9,405 nucleotides of DNA, from NCBI RefSeq assembly GCF_905212195.1, contig NZ_CAJMDQ010000082.1, positions 1 through 9,405 of the forward strand, in the 5' to 3' direction. The notes under the pieces are model-generated. The model made no database searches. It worked only from the letters and a program-made list of their open reading frames with translations, and was not told the DNA's origin. Positions 1 to 6,507 of this stretch are shown piece by piece. The stretch comes from an uncultured Anaerotignum sp. Lineage in GTDB: Bacteria > Bacillota > Clostridia > Lachnospirales > Anaerotignaceae. The position numbers were made by a program, and so were the translations under genes. Numbering within the stretch: the stretch's first letter is position 1; every line of letters starts with the position of its first letter.

Positions 1-311
1 GCGGCTGGAACTTCGGCTGCGGCTCCTCCAGAGAACATGCCCCCATTGCCATCAAGGAATCCGGTATTTCCTGCGTTATTGCAAAAACATTTGCCCGGAT
101 TTTCTACCGCAACGCCATCAACATTGGCTTGGCAATTCTGGAATGTGAAGAAGCCAGCGATAAAATTCAGGACGGCGACGAAGTTGCCATCGACTTTGAT
201 ACTGGCATCATCACAAACGTAACCAGAAACGAAACTTATCAGGCACTGCCCTTCCCTGATTTCATCAAAGAAATCATTGCCAAAGGCGGTCTGCTCAATT
301 CCATTCGTTAA
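1..311 (+). CDS. leuD: 3-isopropylmalate dehydratase small subunit, C-terminal part (cut by window edge)
   Basis: The small subunit of isopropylmalate isomerase pairs with LeuC to convert 2-isopropylmalate to 3-isopropylmalate in leucine biosynthesis. The frame opens at base 3 and runs 102 codons to TAA at 309-311. It begins inside the family's signature loop, read as GWNFGCGSSREHAP, the swivelling-domain motif that contacts the substrate. Next come the segment FARIFYRNAINIG and the GDEVAIDFDTGII strand region, both typical of LeuD. The usual length is about 160-165 residues, so roughly the first 60 lie outside the window. leuB follows after 26 nt, consistent with a leuCDB-type operon; leuC is not visible. 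A mesaconate/homoaconitate-type paralogue is possible on sequence alone, but adjacency to leuB makes LeuD the natural reading. Confidence 0.93.
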   Translation, partial: GWNFGCGSSREHAPIAIKESGISCVIAKTFARIFYRNAINIGLAILECEEASDKIQDGDEVAIDFDTGIITNVTRNETYQALPFPDFIKEIIAKGGLLNSIR

Positions 312-337
312 ATACAAAAGAGAAAGGGAAATGTCCT

Positions 338-1417
338 ATGAAATATAATATTGCTGTCATTCACGGCGACGGTATCGGCCCCGAAGTAGTAGGAGAAGCA
401 TTAAAGGTGCTTGATACCATCGCCGAGAAATATCATCACGAATTCGTTTATACCCCTGTTCTGGCAGGCGGCTGCGCCATTGACGCCGTAGGAGAATGTC
501 TGCCTCAGGCAACCATTGATGCCTGCAAAGCAGCTGACGCTGTACTGCTGGGTGCTGTTGGTGGCTGGAAATGGGATACACTGCCCGGTGACAAACGTCC
601 TGAACGGGCTTTGCTGGGACTGCGCAAGGAACTGGAACTCTTTGCCAATATTCGCCCTGCAATGCTCTTTGACGCGCTGGCAGATGCTTGTCCTCTGAAA
701 CCGGAAATCGTGGAAGGCGGTCTGGATATTGTTGTCGTACGTGAACTGACAGGCGGCATTTATTTTGGTGAAAGAGGCACAAAAGAAACAGATCTGGGGC
801 CTGCCGCTTACGACGTAGAACAGTATGCAGAGGAAGAAGTCAGAAGAATTGCCGTTACAGCCTTTGATATGGCTATGAAGCGGAATAAAAAAGTTACCAG
901 CGTCGACAAAGCCAATGTACTGGAAAGCTCCCGTCTGTGGCGCAGAGTCGTAACAGAAGTGGCAAAAGATTATCCAGAAGTCACACTGGAACATCTCTAT
1001 ATTGACAATGCAGCCATGCAGCTGGTACGCAATCCAAAACAGTTTGATGTCATTGTCACAGGTAACATCTTCGGAGATATTCTCTCCGATGAAGCCAGCA
1101 TGATTACCGGTTCCATCGGTATGCTGCCTTCTGCTAGCCTTGCAAAAGGCAATTTCGGTATGTACGAACCAGTACATGGCTCTGCACCGGATATCGCTGG
1201 ACAGGACAAAGCAAACCCTCTGGCAACCATCCTTTCCGCTGCTATGATGCTGCGCTATACCTTCGGACTGTCTGAAGAAGCAGATGCCATCGAAACAGCT
1301 GTCAAAGCCGTTCTGGCAAAAGGATACCGTACACCAGACATTGCAACAGAAGGCACCAAAGTTGTAGGTACCAAAGAAGCAGGTGCACTGGTACGGACAG
1401 AAATTGAAAATATGTGA
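338..1417 (+). CDS. leuB: 3-isopropylmalate dehydrogenase
   Basis: This cytoplasmic enzyme oxidatively decarboxylates 3-isopropylmalate with NAD+, giving the precursor of leucine. The protein has 359 residues, normal for the family. Visible motifs in order are GDGIGPEV (10-17), RELTGGIYFGE (135-145) with the substrate-contacting region, K191 and N193 in SVDKANVLESSRLWR, the dehydrogenase signature NIFGDILSDEASMITGSIGM (243-262), and the NAD-binding loop EPVHGSAPDIAG (277-288). The start at 338 has a purine-rich AGAAAGGGA ribosome binding site at 321-329; an ATG at 331 is out of frame. It lies 26 nt after leuD, so the two are probably co-transcribed, and a terminator follows 6 nt after the stop. 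The E/D-rich NAD-type loop and leuD linkage favour LeuB over isocitrate or tartrate dehydrogenase relatives. Confidence 0.97.
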   Translation: MKYNIAVIHGDGIGPEVVGEALKVLDTIAEKYHHEFVYTPVLAGGCAIDAVGECLPQATIDACKAADAVLLGAVGGWKWDTLPGDKRPERALLGLRKELELFANIRPAMLFDALADACPLKPEIVEGGLDIVVVRELTGGIYFGERGTKETDLGPAAYDVEQYAEEEVRRIAVTAFDMAMKRNKKVTSVDKANVLESSRLWRRVVTEVAKDYPEVTLEHLYIDNAAMQLVRNPKQFDVIVTGNIFGDILSDEASMITGSIGMLPSASLAKGNFGMYEPVHGSAPDIAGQDKANPLATILSAAMMLRYTFGLSEEADAIETAVKAVLAKGYRTPDIATEGTKVVGTKEAGALVRTEIENM

Positions 1418-1423
1418 TATATC

Positions 1424-1464
1424 AAAAAGTGCAAGACCAACCATGTTGATCTTGCACTTTTTTT
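1424..1464 (+). terminator. Rho-independent terminator of the leu operon, probably bidirectional
   Basis: A 13-bp perfect stem, AAAAAGTGCAAGA (1424-1436) with TCTTGCACTTTTT (1450-1462), is extended after one mismatch by CAAC/GTTG (1438-1441 with 1445-1448) around a 3-nt loop. A run of seven T (1458-1464) closes it on the + strand. It starts 6 nt after leuB. Read on the - strand the same stem ends in five T, so it may also stop the convergent small gene whose stop codon is at 1499. Confidence 0.9.
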
Positions 1465-1498
1465 GACAATTTTCCGAAAATCTTTCAATCAAATTCAG

Positions 1499-1783
1499 TT
1501 AATCTCTTATTTGCGTTTCCATTTCCACTCCAAACAAATAGTATGTCCACTTTGTTACGCCCGGAAATTCATCTTCAGGCATAAAGTTTCCTTCAATGTC
1601 ATAGGAATATCCAAGTCCAACATATTTACCAGAACCGCCATCTTCACATAAATTGACTCCAACACAAAAGATAGGTTTTTCAAACCTATGCAGTCTGCAA
1701 TAGTCTACAATACAAACAGTAAGCCACAATACAACTGCACAGACAACAGCCATCACAGCCATAAAAATTCTCTTCTTATGCAT
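1499..1783 (-). CDS. Small single-pass membrane or exported protein, unknown function
   Basis: I do not recognise this family by name. The frame is open from 1804, but the ATG at 1783 is preferred because AAAGGA at 1794-1799 lies about 10 nt upstream, whereas the ATG at 1804 has no good ribosome binding site. From 1783 the product has 94 residues: a basic start (MHKKR), a hydrophobic segment at about 6-27, then a short soluble part with GGSGKYVGLGYSYDIEGNF and an acidic MPEDEFPGV motif rich in aromatic residues. The layout predicts an anchored or signal-peptide-bearing protein with a roughly 65-residue domain outside the membrane. No lipobox was seen: C15 and C24 lie in the hydrophobic stretch without a proper context. 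It appears to be its own transcription unit with the tiny ORF before it and is convergent with leuB. The ordered motifs and dedicated signals argue for a real gene. Confidence 0.7.
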   Translation of the reverse strand: MHKKRIFMAVMAVVCAVVLWLTVCIVDYCRLHRFEKPIFCVGVNLCEDGGSGKYVGLGYSYDIEGNFMPEDEFPGVTKWTYYLFGVEMETQIRD

Positions 1784-1804
1784 ATAATCACAGTCCTTTG
1801 TCAT

Positions 1805-1867
1805 TCACTGCCCATTCTTCATGTGCTTAGCCAAATCAATCATCACCGATACCGGACTCCTCATCAT
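1805..1867 (-). CDS. Candidate 20-residue leader or microprotein upstream of the small membrane protein
   Basis: A short ORF starts with two ATG codons (1865-1867 and 1862-1864), reads MMRSPVSVMIDLAK and onward for 20 residues, and stops with TGA at 1805-1807. It has a good ribosome binding site, AGGAG at 1877-1881, 9 nt before the first ATG, and sits downstream of a promoter-like sequence. The TGA is directly followed, in the same frame, by the ATG at 1804, so the stop separates it from the next ORF without any frame change. It could be a translated leader, a microprotein, or the start of a once longer gene broken by the TGA. No homologue comes to mind and the short length makes chance plausible. 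Confidence 0.4.
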   Translation of the reverse strand: MMRSPVSVMIDLAKHMKNGQ

Positions 1868-1923
1868 CAGAATATGCTCCTATCTGCAAGGACAAAACAG
1901 AAAACCATTTCATATTTTACTTT

Positions 1924-1953
1924 ATCATATCATAATCAAACGAGTGTTGTCAC
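1924..1953 (-). promoter_or_regulatory. Sigma-A-type promoter for the small-protein unit
   Basis: On the - strand GTGACA (1948-1953, five of six matches to TTGACA) is followed after 18 bp by TATGAT (1924-1929, five of six matches to TATAAT). Transcription would start near 1917, about 36 nt before the AGGAG site of the tiny ORF. No other gene in this orientation is near, so the assignment to the small unit follows from position. Confidence 0.6.
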
Positions 1954-2002
1954 CAGTCCATAGTATCAAATGGCTGATCAGAATAGAAATAACAATTCCA
2001 AT

Positions 2003-2049
2003 AAAAATACAATAGCCGGAATCCTTTTTATTGAAAGAATTCCAGCTAT
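2003..2049 (-). terminator. Intrinsic terminator at the end of the pst-pho operon
   Basis: On the - strand a stem of 13 pairs, two of them G-U, forms between 2037-2049 and 2012-2024, with three more possible A-T pairs inside a small loop. It is followed by TGTATTTTT (2003-2011). It lies 33 nt after the phoR stop codon. No comparable T run follows on the + strand, so it is oriented for the phosphate operon. Confidence 0.8.
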
Positions 2050-2081
2050 ATTCGCTTTCTTATGAAGCAATATTCTCTTTT

Positions 2082-3740
2082 TTATTTATTGGGGAAGATC
2101 AACCGAATGGTTGTACCTTTGTCCACTTCGCTTTCCATTTTCACAGTTGCCTGATGGAGCAGCGCACCATGTTTTACAATGGAAAGTCCTAAGCCTGTGC
2201 CGTCGATTTCTTTACTGCGGCTGCGGCTCACACGATAGAACCGTTCAAATACTCTTTCCTGTTCTCCATAAGGAATACCAATCCCTGTATCAGCAACAGT
2301 TACGGTAATATCTTCAGGATTTTTTTCTACTTTCAATGTAACAGAACCGCCGTCTTTGTTGTAGCGAATTGCATTGTCACACAGATTATAGATCATTTCT
2401 TCCAGCACATGGGGCACACCGGACAAAACAGCTGTTTCTGTTTCCAGATGGAATTTGATTTTTTTCTGGGCTGCCTGTGTTTCCAGACGTTTTGCCACAG
2501 TTTCCGCAATCAATGCTACATCCACATCTGTTTTTTCCACATTTTCCTGGGCTTCATCCAATCTGGAAAGCTGGATAATATCCTGTACCATGGAAATCAG
2601 TCTCTGTGCTTCTTCGTAAATATTGTTTGCAAAGCGAGGTACATCCTCTGCTTTCACCATACCGTTTTTCATGATTTCCGCAAAACCGGAAATGCTGGTC
2701 AACGGTGTTTTCAGTTCATGAGAAACGTTTGCCGTAAATTCACGGCGCAGTTTTTCACGATCAGCTTTTTCTGTGTTATCAAAGAGCAACAGTACCACGC
2801 CTGCTACCAGACCATCTTCTGTGACAGGGTTTGCCAGCAGCTGGTAACTTCTGCCATCACTTTCCATGGTCACTTCTTCATGACTGCCTGCCAGTGCCGC
2901 TGTAATGCAGCGTCTGAAACCTTCTGTACGGTTCAATGCAAACACGTTTTCTTTTTCAGGCACATGGTCTACGCCAAGCAAACGTCTTGCGCCTTTGTTA
3001 CAGGAAAGAACTTCACCTTTTGCATCCAGTACCAACAGACCTTCCTGCATATTTTCTGTAATGGTTTCAAATTCACGCTGTCTGCGCTGGCGATCCTGCA
3101 TCTGTTTGCTGATGAGTTTATTCTGTACAGCAATACGGCGCAGGAACGGTGCCATTTCGTCATAAATTTCTGCCTGTTCAGGATGTTCCAGATCCACATT
3201 TTCCAAAGGTTTTACAATGCTCTTGGATGTCTTGCTTGCCAGGAAACCTGCCAGAATCAATGCGATCACAAGTACCAAAGCCAACAGCTGTGTCATAGAA
3301 AGGAAAATGCTCAGTGCACTCAAACTGGTAACAGACAAACGTAAAATGGTGCCATCGCTCAGTTTGATTGCATAGTTTTCTGTTTTTTCCGCCAATGTGG
3401 TGGAGTAACGTGTACTCTCACCTCTGCCTGTGTTCAAAGCCTCAACGACTTCTTCACGTTCCCCATGGTTCTCCATCTGGGAAACATCAGCATAAGAATC
3501 AAACAGAACTGTACCATCTGCATCAATCCATGTGATTCTCTGGCTTTGTTTCGGCAACTGTTCCAGATACGAAATCCCTTCCGTTTCCATGGCTTTTGCA
3601 ATGTAGACAGCATCTGCGTGCATCGCTTCTTTTGTCTGGTCACTGTTATAATCCCCTACAAATGCAACCAGAATAAAAGTGGATGCGATCAAAATCAATA
3701 GCGATACATTGAATATCGCACGAAAAATTCTCTTTGTCAT
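2082..3740 (-). CDS. phoR: Phosphate-regulon sensor histidine kinase PhoR
   Basis: This membrane kinase is expected to phosphorylate PhoB when phosphate is scarce and to be restrained by the Pst-PhoU complex. The 552-residue protein has a first membrane segment at about 8-28, an extracytoplasmic sensor of about 115 residues, a second membrane segment at about 149-168, and a degenerate HAMP-like linker (169-200). A PAS domain follows at about 224-325, then the H-box FTANVSHELKTPLTSI with H341, the N-box NLCDNAIRYN (452-461), and the ATP-lid motifs DTGIGIP (484-490) and GTGLGLS (514-520). All catalytic boxes look intact. The sensor part with its WIDADGTVLFDS stretch resembles Firmicutes PhoR proteins with a single Cache-like domain. 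The start has GGAGG at 3747-3751, 6 nt away, and overlaps the phoB stop as ATGA. It is the last gene of the operon, with a hairpin terminator after it. Confidence 0.95.
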   Translation of the reverse strand: MTKRIFRAIFNVSLLILIASTFILVAFVGDYNSDQTKEAMHADAVYIAKAMETEGISYLEQLPKQSQRITWIDADGTVLFDSYADVSQMENHGEREEVVEALNTGRGESTRYSTTLAEKTENYAIKLSDGTILRLSVTSLSALSIFLSMTQLLALVLVIALILAGFLASKTSKSIVKPLENVDLEHPEQAEIYDEMAPFLRRIAVQNKLISKQMQDRQRRQREFETITENMQEGLLVLDAKGEVLSCNKGARRLLGVDHVPEKENVFALNRTEGFRRCITAALAGSHEEVTMESDGRSYQLLANPVTEDGLVAGVVLLLFDNTEKADREKLRREFTANVSHELKTPLTSISGFAEIMKNGMVKAEDVPRFANNIYEEAQRLISMVQDIIQLSRLDEAQENVEKTDVDVALIAETVAKRLETQAAQKKIKFHLETETAVLSGVPHVLEEMIYNLCDNAIRYNKDGGSVTLKVEKNPEDITVTVADTGIGIPYGEQERVFERFYRVSRSRSKEIDGTGLGLSIVKHGALLHQATVKMESEVDKGTTIRLIFPNK

Positions 3741-4417
3741 GGATTGCCTCCAATCTTATACCCAATACCTCGTATGGTTTCAATGTATGTACCGCAATCG
3801 CCTAATTTCTGCCGCAGTGTCCGAATATGCACATCCACGGTTCGGTTCTCCCCATCGAAATCATATCCCCAGATCTGATTGAGAAGTTGATCTCTTGTTA
3901 AAACCATGCCCTTGTTTTCCAACAGATAACAAAGCATATCAAACTCTTTTTTGGTCAGTGTAACAGCTTCTCCTTTTACCAAAACTTCATGGCGTTTCTG
4001 ATTTACCGTCAAATCGCCAATGACATATCTGCTTTCCTGTGCAGGGCGCAAGTCTTCTGTTCTGCGCAGCAGTGCTTTCACCCTTGCCAGCAGTTCCATC
4101 ATACCAAAGGGTTTGGATACATAATCATCCGCACCGCTTTCCAGCCCCATCACTTTATCATACTCACTGCCTTTTGCTGTCAGCATAATCACAGGAAGTT
4201 TTTTTGTATCCTCTCTTTGCCGCAGTTTCTGCAAAATCTGTATGCCATCTTCTTCCGGCAGCATAATATCCAGCAGAACCAAATCCGGTTTACGTTTTTC
4301 CAACGCTTCCCAAAACAGAGAAGGTTTATCAAATCCTTCTGCTTCCAGCCCTGCTGTATTGAATGTATATGCTACCAGTTCCCGAATGCTGTTATCATCT
4401 TCTACCAGATAAATCAT
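3737..4417 (-). CDS. phoB: Phosphate-regulon response regulator, OmpR/PhoB family
   Basis: This is the DNA-binding partner of PhoR (called PhoP in Bacillus) and should activate the pst operon through the Pho box upstream of pstS. The 226-residue protein has a receiver domain (1-117) with acidic pocket residues E6, D7 and D8, phosphoacceptor D50 in LLDIMLPEEDG, T80 and K102. A winged-helix DNA-binding domain follows (about 130-226), with the recognition region RTVDVHIRTLRQKL (192-205) and the closing IETIRGIGYKI wing. Length and all conserved residues are normal. AAGGAG about 11 nt upstream supports the ATG at 4417. It begins 15 nt after the HD-domain gene and overlaps phoR by 4 nt, so the two-component pair is translationally coupled. 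The regulon assignment rests on context, because receiver plus winged helix is shared by many paralogues. Confidence 0.95.
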   Translation of the reverse strand: MIYLVEDDNSIRELVAYTFNTAGLEAEGFDKPSLFWEALEKRKPDLVLLDIMLPEEDGIQILQKLRQREDTKKLPVIMLTAKGSEYDKVMGLESGADDYVSKPFGMMELLARVKALLRRTEDLRPAQESRYVIGDLTVNQKRHEVLVKGEAVTLTKKEFDMLCYLLENKGMVLTRDQLLNQIWGYDFDGENRTVDVHIRTLRQKLGDCGTYIETIRGIGYKIGGNP

Positions 4418-4432
4418 CTACAGCCTCACTCC

Positions 4433-5092
4433 TTACATCAGAGAATTTTCATTGATCATCAACTGAAATTTCAGTCCCAGTTTTTTTGCTGCTTTTCTGC
4501 ACAGTGTCATACGTTCCAGAAAAATTTCAAAGTAGTCCATGACAGAACTGTAATGGGTATCAACAGTCAATTTCAGTTTAATGAGTGTATGGGCTTCATT
4601 GATCTTCAGGACAGATTTTTCTACGGAATAATTGACTCTGTCATGGATATCAAATGTGGTTTTTTCCTGATTACGCACACGGGTTCTGCGTACGTCTGAT
4701 TTATCTGCCAGAATCAGTGCTGCAGCAATGGCATTGACAGGCACACCATGACCTTCATCATGGTTCCCAATGGCTGTTACCACTGTTGCAATATCTTCTG
4801 CGGGCATACCCAGTTTATCCAGAATACGAAATGCCATAACGGCACCGCTTTGAGAGTGGTCTACACGGTTGACCACATTGCCGATGTCGTGCATAAATCC
4901 GGCAATTCTTGCCAATTCCACTTCGTGTTCCGAATATCCCAGTGTTTCCAGAATATATTTTGCCGTTTCCGCAACTCTTGTCACATGGGCAAAGGAATGT
5001 TCTGTAAATCCCAGTGCTGCCAGAGATTCATCCGCGCACTGAATATAAGTGCGGATATCCGCATTATTTTTGATATCCTCAAATGTAATCAT
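4433..5092 (-). CDS. HD-domain metal-dependent phosphohydrolase within the phosphate operon
   Basis: The 219-residue soluble protein carries an HD-type hydrolase core: H36 in the HVTRVAE helix, the H68-D69 doublet in AGFMHDIGN, further histidines H79 and H111 in GNHDEGHG, and D130 in LILADKSD. This spacing fits the metal-binding set of HD phosphohydrolases, and none of the expected ligands is missing. Residues 140-219 form a C-terminal extension of predicted helices and strands with no domain I can name. No membrane segment or signal peptide was seen, so it is cytoplasmic. It starts 2 nt after the phoU stop and ends 15 nt before phoB, so it is surely co-transcribed with them. HD enzymes hydrolyse phosphate esters of nucleotides, second messengers such as (p)ppGpp or cyclic dinucleotides, or other substrates; which applies cannot be told from sequence. 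The placement suggests a role in phosphate starvation or its signalling. Confidence 0.88.
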   Translation of the reverse strand: MITFEDIKNNADIRTYIQCADESLAALGFTEHSFAHVTRVAETAKYILETLGYSEHEVELARIAGFMHDIGNVVNRVDHSQSGAVMAFRILDKLGMPAEDIATVVTAIGNHDEGHGVPVNAIAAALILADKSDVRRTRVRNQEKTTFDIHDRVNYSVEKSVLKINEAHTLIKLKLTVDTHYSSVMDYFEIFLERMTLCRKAAKKLGLKFQLMINENSLM

Positions 5093-5094
5093 AT

Positions 5095-5754
5095 TTATTC
5101 ACCATCCATTTCTCCATGGATGCCTGTGATGGAATATTCAACCCATTCTGCGATGTTAGTAGCATGGTCTGCAACTCTTTCCAGATATTTTGCAATCATC
5201 AGCAGGTCGATATAAACTTCGCCGTTTGTGCCGTCTTTTGCAATCTGATCAATAATTTCACCGCGGATTTTGGAAAACAGATTATCCACAACATCATCAT
5301 AAGCGATGACTTTGTGTGCCAGTTCCAAATCAGCTTTTACGAAAGAGTCTACACTCTGTGTAACCATCTTCACTGCTTCTTCAGACATGGAACGAATATG
5401 CAGAGAACTGGACATTTCCAGCTGTTTATCATGCATCTGATCTGTCAGTTCCACAATATCTGCTGCCTGATCGCCAATTCTTTCCATATCGGAAATCATT
5501 TTCAGTGCAGAAGAAATGGTTCTCAAATCTCTTGCAACAGGCTGCTGCTGCAGCAGCAGACGCATGCACAATGCTTCAATATCTCTTTCTTTCCGGTCAA
5601 TTTCACCGTCTTTTTCCAAAACAACAGGTACCAGACTGCGATCCCGATCAAAAAGGGATTTCAATGCCAATGTAATGGCTTCCTCACACAAAGCACCCAT
5701 AGTAATTAGTTCTACATGGAGCTGTTCCAACTGTTCATCAAATCTTGTACGCAT
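5095..5754 (-). CDS. phoU: Phosphate transport regulator PhoU
   Basis: PhoU is a peripheral protein that links the Pst transporter to PhoR and represses the Pho response when phosphate is plentiful. From the ATG at 5754 the protein has 219 residues, usual for the family. It shows two PhoU helical-bundle repeats, each with its metal-cluster motif: MERIGDQAADI (90-100) and LERVADHATNIAEW (191-204). LLLQQQPVARDLR (66-78) is another family hallmark. The frame is open further to 5841, but that extension lies inside pstB and has no family similarity. The ATG at 5754 has GGGGAGG at 5765-5771, 10 nt away, and begins 1 nt after the pstB stop. The HD-domain gene starts 2 nt after its end. Confidence 0.95.
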   Translation of the reverse strand: MRTRFDEQLEQLHVELITMGALCEEAITLALKSLFDRDRSLVPVVLEKDGEIDRKERDIEALCMRLLLQQQPVARDLRTISSALKMISDMERIGDQAADIVELTDQMHDKQLEMSSSLHIRSMSEEAVKMVTQSVDSFVKADLELAHKVIAYDDVVDNLFSKIRGEIIDQIAKDGTNGEVYIDLLMIAKYLERVADHATNIAEWVEYSITGIHGEMDGE

Positions 5755-5755
5755 A

Positions 5756-6505
5756 TCAACCAAACCTCCCCGTAATATAGTCTTCAGTACGTTTGTCCTT
5801 AGGCATGGAGAAGATCTGTTCTGTATCTCCATACTCAACAACTTCGCCCAGCAGGAAAAACGCCGTTTTATCAGAAATACGAGCAGCCTGCTGCATATTA
5901 TGTGTTACCATAATGATAGTGTACTCTTTTTTCAATTCTACCGCAAGTTCTTCAATACGGGAAGTGGAAATAGGGTCAAGGGCGGATGTGGGCTCGTCCA
6001 TGAGCAGAACTTCCGGCTGTACAGCCAAAGCTCTTGCGATGCAAAGACGCTGCTGCTGACCACCACTCATGCCCAGTGCGTTTTTCTTCAGACGATCTTT
6101 TACTTCGTCCCAAATCGCTGCATCACGCAGTGCTTTTTCTACGATTTCATCCAGTTTCACTTTAGAATGAATACCGTGGGTTCTAGGACCATAAGCAACA
6201 TTATCATAAATGCTCATAGGGAAGGGATTGGGTTTCTGGAAAACCATACCTACCCGTTTACGCAGGTGGTTCAGATCCATGTTACCATAAATATCTTCCC
6301 CATCCAGCAGGACTTTCCCTGTGATGCGGCAGCCTTCTACCAGGTCATTCATTCTGTTCAGGGATTTCAGCAGTGTGGATTTACCGCAGCCGGAAGGCCC
6401 GATAAATGCTGTGATATCCCCTTCTGTAATATTCAAATTGATGTTTTTCAAGGCTTTGAAATCGCCATAAAACAAATCCAGATTGGAAATTTCAAATTTA
6501 TTCAT
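5756..6505 (-). CDS. pstB: Phosphate ABC transporter ATP-binding protein PstB
   Basis: This ATPase subunit powers phosphate import through PstC-PstA. From the ATG at 6505 it has 249 residues. Positions in this numbering are: Walker A GPSGCGKST (36-44), Q-loop FQKPNPFPMS (89-98), signature MSGGQQQR (146-153, with M where many relatives have L), Walker B VLLMDEP (166-172) followed by TSALDP, and H-loop H202. The FYGDFKALKNINL start and the EYGDTEQIF end are typical of PstB. An alternative TTG start at 6511 would add two residues and overlap the pstA stop; AGGAG at 6519-6523 is 7 nt from TTG but 13 nt from ATG, so the choice is open. It lies between pstA and phoU in one tightly packed operon. 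Confidence 0.96.
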   Translation of the reverse strand: MNKFEISNLDLFYGDFKALKNINLNITEGDITAFIGPSGCGKSTLLKSLNRMNDLVEGCRITGKVLLDGEDIYGNMDLNHLRKRVGMVFQKPNPFPMSIYDNVAYGPRTHGIHSKVKLDEIVEKALRDAAIWDEVKDRLKKNALGMSGGQQQRLCIARALAVQPEVLLMDEPTSALDPISTSRIEELAVELKKEYTIIMVTHNMQQAARISDKTAFFLLGEVVEYGDTEQIFSMPKDKRTEDYITGRFG

Positions 6506-6507
6506 AC

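Noticed and set aside
37..222. Separate small ORF at the left edge
   Set aside because: It overlaps the leuD frame, which carries the family's signature motif. The alternative frame has no such support.
401..1492. Long open frame (about 363 codons) antisense to leuB
   Set aside because: It is cysteine- and phenylalanine-rich, has no family features, and mirrors the codon structure of a clear leuB. It is a shadow frame.
2409..3344. Long + strand open frame opposite phoR
   Set aside because: Its unusual richness in C, F, H and Q is typical of the reverse of a real gene. PhoR motifs on the - strand are complete.
5542..5559. Perfect 18-bp palindrome made of CTG/CAG repeats
   Set aside because: It encodes the conserved LLLQQQ stretch of PhoU (RLLLQQQPVARDLR), so the protein sequence explains it. 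No regulatory meaning is needed.
5755..5841. PhoU extended upstream to 5841
   Set aside because: The extra 29 residues lie within pstB and do not resemble PhoU. The ATG at 5754 has an excellent ribosome binding site.
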